Made by a program: the position numbers and the translations under genes
The notes under the pieces: generated by a model
Databases searched by the model: none
What the model was told of the DNA's origin: nothing
Seen by the model: only the letters and a program-made list of their open reading frames with translations
Assembly: GCA_964562425.1 (NCBI GenBank)
Contig: CAZLTJ010000005.1
Coordinates: 1-48,958 of the forward strand
Direction of reading: 5' to 3'
Origin: JAUWMV01 sp964562425
GTDB taxonomy: Bacteria; UBP14; UBA6098; B30-G16
Length of the DNA: 48,958 nucleotides
Part shown: piece after piece, positions 44,685 to 48,958 of the stretch
Layout of the letters: every line of letters starts with the position of its first letter
How positions within the stretch are numbered: position 1 is the stretch's first letter

Positions 44685-44809
44685 TTAAATAGATTAAATC
44701 TGAGTACAAATATTAATTTTTAATTATAGATATTGCTTTAAATAATGCACTATATCATGGCAAGCTAATTATAATATTAACTGAGATATTTAAATCATTT
44801 CGAAACTTC

Positions 44810-44838
44810 TTGCCTTTTAAAATATACATTCCTATAAT
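44810..44838 (+). promoter_or_regulatory. Promoter of the RNase P RNA gene
   Basis: TTGCCT (44810-44815) and a perfect TATAAT (44833-44838) are 17 bases apart. The predicted start is about 35 bases before the folded RNA, which implies a processed leader. The remainder of the 44685-44809 spacer holds nothing I recognise. Confidence 0.7.
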
Positions 44839-44880
44839 AATCTAAAACAGGTAAACATGGTTGAGGAACAAATAACCAAT

Positions 44881-45242
44881 GGGAGGTGATAAGGGACGCT
44901 CTGGGGAAATATTCCTCGGGGAGGAAAGTCCGGGCTTCCACGAGTCAGCACACCTCGTAATTCGAGGATCCAGTCACGGAATGGAAAGTGCCACAGAAAC
45001 TAAACCGCCTGGAGAGTTCTATCTCAAAAGGTCAGGGTGAAATGAGAAGAAATAAGAATCTTCTACCTCACCGGTAACGTTAAGGTTTGGCAAACCCTGT
45101 GCGGGAGCAAGGTCAAGCAGGAAGTAGAATGACTCTTTTATTACTTCCGGGTGGACCGCTAATATGCATAGAGCAATCTATGTAAAAGATAAATGTCCCT
45201 TGTCCTGATTTTCAGGTTACAGAACCCGGCTTATAGCTTCCC
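44881..45242 (+). ncRNA. rnpB: RNase P RNA, class A
   Basis: About 362 bases. It contains the universal core strings GAGGAAAGTCCGGGCTTCCA and, at the 3' end, ACAGAACCCGGCTTATAGCT, as well as the P15-like GGGTGAAATGAG and the AAACCC stem pair. The terminal bases GGGAGG (44881) and CTTCCC (45242) pair. It is the catalytic RNA that trims tRNA 5' ends. It lies directly before recJ and has its own promoter. The ends are set by pairing and may be off by a few bases. Confidence 0.95.
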
Positions 45243-45289
45243 AATGGTAATTTTACTCTGCCATGCACCCCAAGCATGGAGGTGATAAA

Positions 45290-47008
45290 ATGAAGTGGGT
45301 GCTGGCTGATCGTATGAATCCGTCTTTGTCTATCCAACTTTCTAAAAAATTGGAAGTACCTAAGGTTATTTCTCAAATTCTTGTTAATAGAGGGCACAAA
45401 ACTGTTGATGATCTTAAATCGTTTTTTTATCCAAGCCTTTCAGATTTGTCATCACCATATCTTTTGCCTGATATGCGTATAGCCATTGATAGAATCCTTA
45501 AAGCGCTGAAGGATCGGGAAAGAATTATTATTTTTGGTGACTACGATGTTGATGGTATAACCTCTACAGCTTTATTATACAATGTTCTATCGAGATTTGG
45601 AGCTGATGTAATATGGTATCTTCCAGACAGGCTTATCGAGGGCTATGGTCTGTCCACGAAAGCTATTGATGAAGCAATTGAAAAAGGTTCCACACTCTTG
45701 ATAACTGTAGATTGCGGAATTACTGGTAGTGAAAGTATTGCATATGCCAAAAGCCGAGGTTTGGAGTGTATTATAACTGATCATCACGAACCAGGTTCTG
45801 AAATACCTGATGCAGTTGCAATTGTGGATCCTAAGGTTATGGCGGATGTAAACACACCATTTAGAGAACTTTCCGGTGTAGGAGTTGCATATAAACTTGC
45901 CGATGCTTTATATGAAGAGTTAAATGAAGAAAAATCAAATCTTCACGAGCATTTGGATTTAGTAGGTCTGGGAACTATCGCAGATATTGTTTCACTTACT
46001 GATGAAAACAGAATATTAGCCAGATTTGGTCTCAGAACTCTTGAGAGAACGAAGAAACCGGGACTTAAAGCATTGTTGAAAATTTCAGGTTTGTGGGGTA
46101 ACGAACTTTCTAGTTGGCATGTTGTATTTATTTTAGCTCCCAGATTAAACGCTGTTGGACGTGTTGGTAATCCTGAATTGGCTTTTAAACTTTTAGTAAG
46201 TCGAAGCTTCGAGGAAGCCTCAAAGATTGCGGATATTTTAGAGAATGAAAATAAACGACGCAAAAGTTTGGATGAGAAGATTTTTATTGAAGCAGTTGAG
46301 CTTGCAGAACGAAGCATCACTGAAGATGAGAGAGCTTTGGTTTTAGTGAGCGATAAGTGGCATCTTGGAGTTATAGGTATTGTAGCAAGTAGACTTGTTG
46401 AAAAATATTTTAGACCAGTTGTTTTAATTTCTACAATTGACGGAACTGGAAAGGGCTCCGCGAGAAGTATTCCAAGTTTTCATCTTTTAAATGCTATTAA
46501 AAGTTGTAGTTCTCATCTCTTAAAATTTGGTGGTCATAAATATGCGGCAGGTCTTTGCATCGAGAAAGATAAAATACCAAAATTCAGAGAGGATTTTCTT
46601 AAATATACATTAGAGCATATTACAACTAGCGATCTTGAACACCAACTTTCTATCGAAGCAAAAATAACCGCAGAAGAAATAAACCTTAATCTCATAGATT
46701 GGCTGGAGCTTTTTGCACCTCATGGACCAAATAATATGCGTCCGATTTTCCTTTTGGAGGATGTTGATATCCTGGGTGAACCTCGTATTGTTGGAAGCAA
46801 TCATTTAAGGTTTAAAATTCGAGCTAAGAATAATTTATTAGATGTTATTGGTTTTAATTTTGGTGATTTCAAAGAGCGTATTACAATGAGAAGTAGACCA
46901 GTTAATCTTGCGGTGGTTATTGAGAAAAATACATATTACGGTCAACCAGATGTCCAATTGCGCATTAAAGATATAAAGCTGGGTAATTGGAGGATAGATT
47001 TAGATTAG
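45290..47008 (+). CDS. recJ: Single-stranded-DNA exonuclease RecJ
   Basis: A 5'-3' ssDNA exonuclease of recombination and mismatch repair. About 572 residues, the standard length. DHH-family motifs: IFGDYDVDGITSTALL, VDCGIT, ITDHHEPG (DHH), VDPK, LVGLGTIADIVSLTDENR, then the DHHA1 region with LVSDKWHLGVIGIVASRLVE, GKGSARSIPSFHL and FGGHKYAAGLCIE, and a C-terminal OB-like domain. The ATG at 45290 follows GGAGGTGA; an upstream in-frame ATG at 45263 encodes an extension across this site and is less likely. Confidence 0.96.
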   Translation: MKWVLADRMNPSLSIQLSKKLEVPKVISQILVNRGHKTVDDLKSFFYPSLSDLSSPYLLPDMRIAIDRILKALKDRERIIIFGDYDVDGITSTALLYNVLSRFGADVIWYLPDRLIEGYGLSTKAIDEAIEKGSTLLITVDCGITGSESIAYAKSRGLECIITDHHEPGSEIPDAVAIVDPKVMADVNTPFRELSGVGVAYKLADALYEELNEEKSNLHEHLDLVGLGTIADIVSLTDENRILARFGLRTLERTKKPGLKALLKISGLWGNELSSWHVVFILAPRLNAVGRVGNPELAFKLLVSRSFEEASKIADILENENKRRKSLDEKIFIEAVELAERSITEDERALVLVSDKWHLGVIGIVASRLVEKYFRPVVLISTIDGTGKGSARSIPSFHLLNAIKSCSSHLLKFGGHKYAAGLCIEKDKIPKFREDFLKYTLEHITTSDLEHQLSIEAKITAEEINLNLIDWLELFAPHGPNNMRPIFLLEDVDILGEPRIVGSNHLRFKIRAKNNLLDVIGFNFGDFKERITMRSRPVNLAVVIEKNTYYGQPDVQLRIKDIKLGNWRIDLD

Positions 47009-47028
47009 AAAAGGAATGTATTAAGAAA

Positions 47029-47658
47029 TTATAATAAGCCATATTTAAGTAACTTAAGGGTTTGTCTCCAAAATTTTTTCTCATGCCCAACAATAGACCG
47101 AGCACCATGTCCAGGCAACAATATGAGATTGTCTGGTAACTGCAATATAAGTTCGATACTTTCTGATAACTGTTTGGAACTTCCACCCGGAATATCTATC
47201 CTTCCTATGTTGCCATCTGCGAATACAGTGTCTCCAGAAATGAAATAGTTATTTATAACAATCCCAATACTGCCAGGCGAGTGTCCGGGAAGGTGCATCA
47301 GATCCGCATCAAACATCGATTTTAGTGTCGAGCTTTCAATATTTTCCGCAGAGACAGATACAGGAGTTCCAGTAATTGATGAAAAATTCAAATTTGGATT
47401 TTCAAGCATGGGGATTTCTACTCTGTGAGCGTAAATGGGTATCTCATATTTTTTTTTAATTTCTGGGACAGCCAGTATGTGATCGTAATGTCCATGGGTT
47501 AGAATAATTGACAAAGGATTAAGCCTTAACCTATTAATTTTGTCGATTATGTTTTGCGAATCACCACCTGGATCAATAATAACTGTTTCTCTTTTGTTAT
47601 TGTGCAAGATGTAACAATTGGTCTCAAGTTGTCCAACAACAATTATTTCAATATTCAT
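47029..47658 (-). CDS. MBL-fold metallo-hydrolase (glyoxalase II-like)
   Basis: A 209-residue beta-lactamase-fold hydrolase. The dinuclear zinc site is complete: THGHYDHILAV (HxHxDH), LPGHSPGSIGI, SGDTVFADGNIGRID, and a terminal His in LLPGHG. Its closest look is the glyoxalase II-like group (YcbL/GloB-type) with IIVVGQLETNCYIL at the N-terminus. The substrate is not certain. AGGG precedes the ATG. It converges with recJ. Confidence 0.9.
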   Translation of the reverse strand: MNIEIIVVGQLETNCYILHNNKRETVIIDPGGDSQNIIDKINRLRLNPLSIILTHGHYDHILAVPEIKKKYEIPIYAHRVEIPMLENPNLNFSSITGTPVSVSAENIESSTLKSMFDADLMHLPGHSPGSIGIVINNYFISGDTVFADGNIGRIDIPGGSSKQLSESIELILQLPDNLILLPGHGARSIVGHEKKFWRQTLKLLKYGLL

Positions 47659-47720
47659 CGTGACCCTAATGCTTTAAACTTAAATAGATTAAAATCAAGT
47701 TGTATAATAACAAATCATTC

Positions 47721-47748
47721 TTGACAACTGTCAAAGTAAAAATATAAT
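47721..47748 (+). promoter_or_regulatory. Promoter of the tRNA-Arg gene
   Basis: A perfect -35 TTGACA (47721-47726) and a perfect -10 TATAAT (47743-47748) lie 16 bases apart, 12 bases before the tRNA. This is the strongest promoter in the window. Confidence 0.85.
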
Positions 47749-47760
47749 AAGTGCAGATGT

Positions 47761-47834
47761 GCCCCTGTAGCTCAGCTGGATAGAGCATCGGATTTCTAAT
47801 CCGAGGGTCACAGGTTCGAATCCTGTCAGGGGTG
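47761..47834 (+). tRNA. tRNA-Arg (anticodon TCT)
   Basis: The cloverleaf is complete: acceptor GCCCCTG with CAGGGGT, D-arm AGCTCAGCTGGATAGAGC, anticodon stem TCGGA/TCCGA around loop TTTCTAA (anticodon TCT), T-arm CACAGGTTCGAATCCTGT. There is a G-U pair at the top of the acceptor stem. CCA is not encoded. The run of T directly after may end transcription. The antisense ORF is the usual tRNA artefact. Confidence 0.95.
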
Positions 47835-48066
47835 TTTTTTTTAGCATTTTGATATAAATTTTAGAGCAGCTTATAATAAATCCATCCAGTAAGGTCAAAT
47901 CCTGTAAATAAGTTGTTTGTTTATAAATGCGAATAAACATTCATATGAAAATGCGAATATTTGAATTAGGAATTATTAGCGACTTCAAGAAAAAAATTCG
48001 GAATTTTGATAGAGCTTTATCTGTTTTATAACAATGAAAAATATATAAGTGAAACAGAATATGACA
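47835..48066. other. Intergenic region between tRNA-Arg and the PP-loop gene
   Basis: No clear gene. A 28-codon frame from 47945 (MKMRIFELGIISDFKKKIRN) ends at 48031; shifting frame there continues as LYLFYNNEKYISETEYDIKG. It may be a fragment of a lost gene or chance. Confidence 0.3.
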
Positions 48067-48958
48067 TTAAAGGTAACGCACTGCAGGTTCACATTTATAG
48101 AAAGGTAAGTTATATAATTCCTCTCGAGTTAATTTAAGCTTTTCAAGTAAGATATTCATGGCTTCAACTGGTTCCCGTTGTATTTGCTCCTCTTCTTCCT
48201 TTATTTTAATTCGACCTGTTTCTGTATCTATCAAACCAGCACGAATGTTTGCTGAAATTGTCATCCATCTTTTCGAGAAACCGAATTTCTTTTGGAGTAG
48301 AAAATCACTTACTTCGGCAACGAGGCAATCTACATGTCTTGTGCGACCGTCAGGCATTGTTTCCCAATCAATTTCCTTTTGAAGAATCTCAATAATATTG
48401 TCTTCGTCCCAATCAAAATATTGAGGAAGGGCAATTAGATCAAATTCACTAATCTCGCATGTTGGAGTTACAATTTTTTTCAATTTATCTGTTGGATAGT
48501 TATTTTTTGCATATTTCATAAAGCGATCGTAATGATGTCTTAACATTCCGAGAACGTTGAATTCAACTCTTGAACCGGAGACTCCACCGTGAAAAATTGT
48601 CCGAGAGTTGTTGTTTTTAGAAACGATGAATCCTGAGCTGCAGCATCCCTGGCAACATGGTGTACAGAAATCACCAGTTGCAAGTAAGAAATCGCAATAT
48701 AATCGATACATTAATTCTAAATCAGGGATTATTTCTATAATCGGAATATTTAGAGTTTTCCTTATCCTTGCCAGATTGTTTTTTGCCACATTAGTTACGA
48801 AACCGTGGTTGAAGTTGGCTCCAATTACATCGAGATTGTATTTCCTACTGCAAAGGAATGCAACGTATGAACTGTCGATACCACCGCTACATGTTACAAT
48901 AACTTTTTCGCCATGCTTTATAATTTCTCTAATTCGTTTCTCTAATTCAGATTTTGCT
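48067..48958 (-). CDS. PP-loop ATPase, N-acetyl sugar amidotransferase-like (cut by window edge)
   Basis: At least 296 residues, running off the right edge with no start in the window (an internal ATG at 48789 is not the start). The ATP-pyrophosphatase loop VTCSGGIDSSYVAF lies near 48870. The C-terminal part (YFDWDEDNIIEILQKEIDW, DGRTRHVDCLVAEVSDFL, KKFGFSKRWMTISANIRAG) matches the WbpG/LegG-type sugar amidotransferases, which make amidino or related sugars of surface glycans. A dense cysteine cluster, CTPCCQGCC, sits after the loop domain where relatives have CWPC. The gene is convergent with the tRNA. Its glutaminase partner is not seen. Confidence 0.8.
   Translation of the reverse strand, partial: AKSELEKRIREIIKHGEKVIVTCSGGIDSSYVAFLCSRKYNLDVIGANFNHGFVTNVAKNNLARIRKTLNIPIIEIIPDLELMYRLYCDFLLATGDFCTPCCQGCCSSGFIVSKNNNSRTIFHGGVSGSRVEFNVLGMLRHHYDRFMKYAKNNYPTDKLKKIVTPTCEISEFDLIALPQYFDWDEDNIIEILQKEIDWETMPDGRTRHVDCLVAEVSDFLLQKKFGFSKRWMTISANIRAGLIDTETGRIKIKEEEEQIQREPVEAMNILLEKLKLTREELYNLPFYKCEPAVRYL

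Noticed and set aside
47885..47910. Attachment-site repeat of the tRNA 3' end (GGTCAAATCCTGT)
   Set aside because: The match to the T-arm is short and imperfect and there is no integrase in the window.
47731..47940. 69-codon minus-strand ORF over the tRNA
   Set aside because: It is antisense to tRNA-Arg and has the familiar FEPVTLGLEIRCSIQLSYRG artefact peptide.

Overview
The window is a 49 kb, AT-rich (roughly one-third GC) bacterial chromosome segment. It has a scaffold gap of 10 N at 21436-21445, so it is probably a draft or metagenome assembly. Several genes point to an uncultured diderm lineage of the FCB (Fibrobacteres-Chlorobi-Bacteroidetes) superphylum: secreted proteins with a C-terminal PNPFNAST-type (type IX-like) sorting domain, a SprA-like outer-membrane beta-barrel, an OmpA protein with calcium-binding TSP3 repeats, and many short secreted or lipoprotein genes. 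I cannot name the phylum from sequence alone.

Layout. 1-4430: start of thiC (leaves at the left edge), a lone Y1/IS200-like transposase, then a minus-strand set of four exported proteins including two tandem ChaN-like paralogs. 4465-9024: thrS and clpC. 9033-12957: three secreted proteins, two with a type IX-like sorting domain and their own terminators. 13014-15959: a convergent SprA-like barrel protein. 16075-16890: a decayed lipoprotein gene. 16908-20107: purA, an FAD oxidoreductase and a LolA-like lipoprotein in one minus-strand unit. 20433-21724: the gap-split OmpA gene. 21988-24289: accA-glmM.

24404-32697: a plus-strand run with the large SRP RNA, a TPR membrane protein, surE, rfbD, a rhamnosyl-type glycosyltransferase, tgt, a small membrane protein, lysC and tmk, interrupted only by a minus-strand barrel protein. 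32726-34750: Nudix hydrolase and rtcB on the minus strand. 34833-35295: a decayed DJ-1/PfpI gene. 35392-39366: pth, hppA, rpsF, rpsR, rplI and a terminator. 39430-44684: DUF3307 membrane protein, bifunctional nuclease, gamma-carbonic-anhydrase-like protein, TPR plus periplasmic-binding fusion, truB, mazG. 44810-48958: RNase P RNA, recJ, an MBL hydrolase (minus), tRNA-Arg(TCT) and a PP-loop sugar amidotransferase that runs off the right edge.

Most of the window is housekeeping: translation and tRNA modification (thrS, tgt, pth, S6, S18, L9, truB, rnpB, tRNA-Arg), protein export and quality control (SRP RNA, clpC), nucleotide and precursor metabolism (purA, tmk, mazG, surE, accA, lysC, glmM), and DNA/RNA repair (recJ, rtcB). 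The lineage-specific content is the surface/export gene set in the first 22 kb. I found no CRISPR array, no prophage and no complete defence island. The most distinctive items are the ChaN pair with one copy lacking its metal-site motif, the sorting-domain protein/SprA-like neighbourhood, the two clearly readable pseudogenes, and the LpoA-like TPR-binding-protein fusion.
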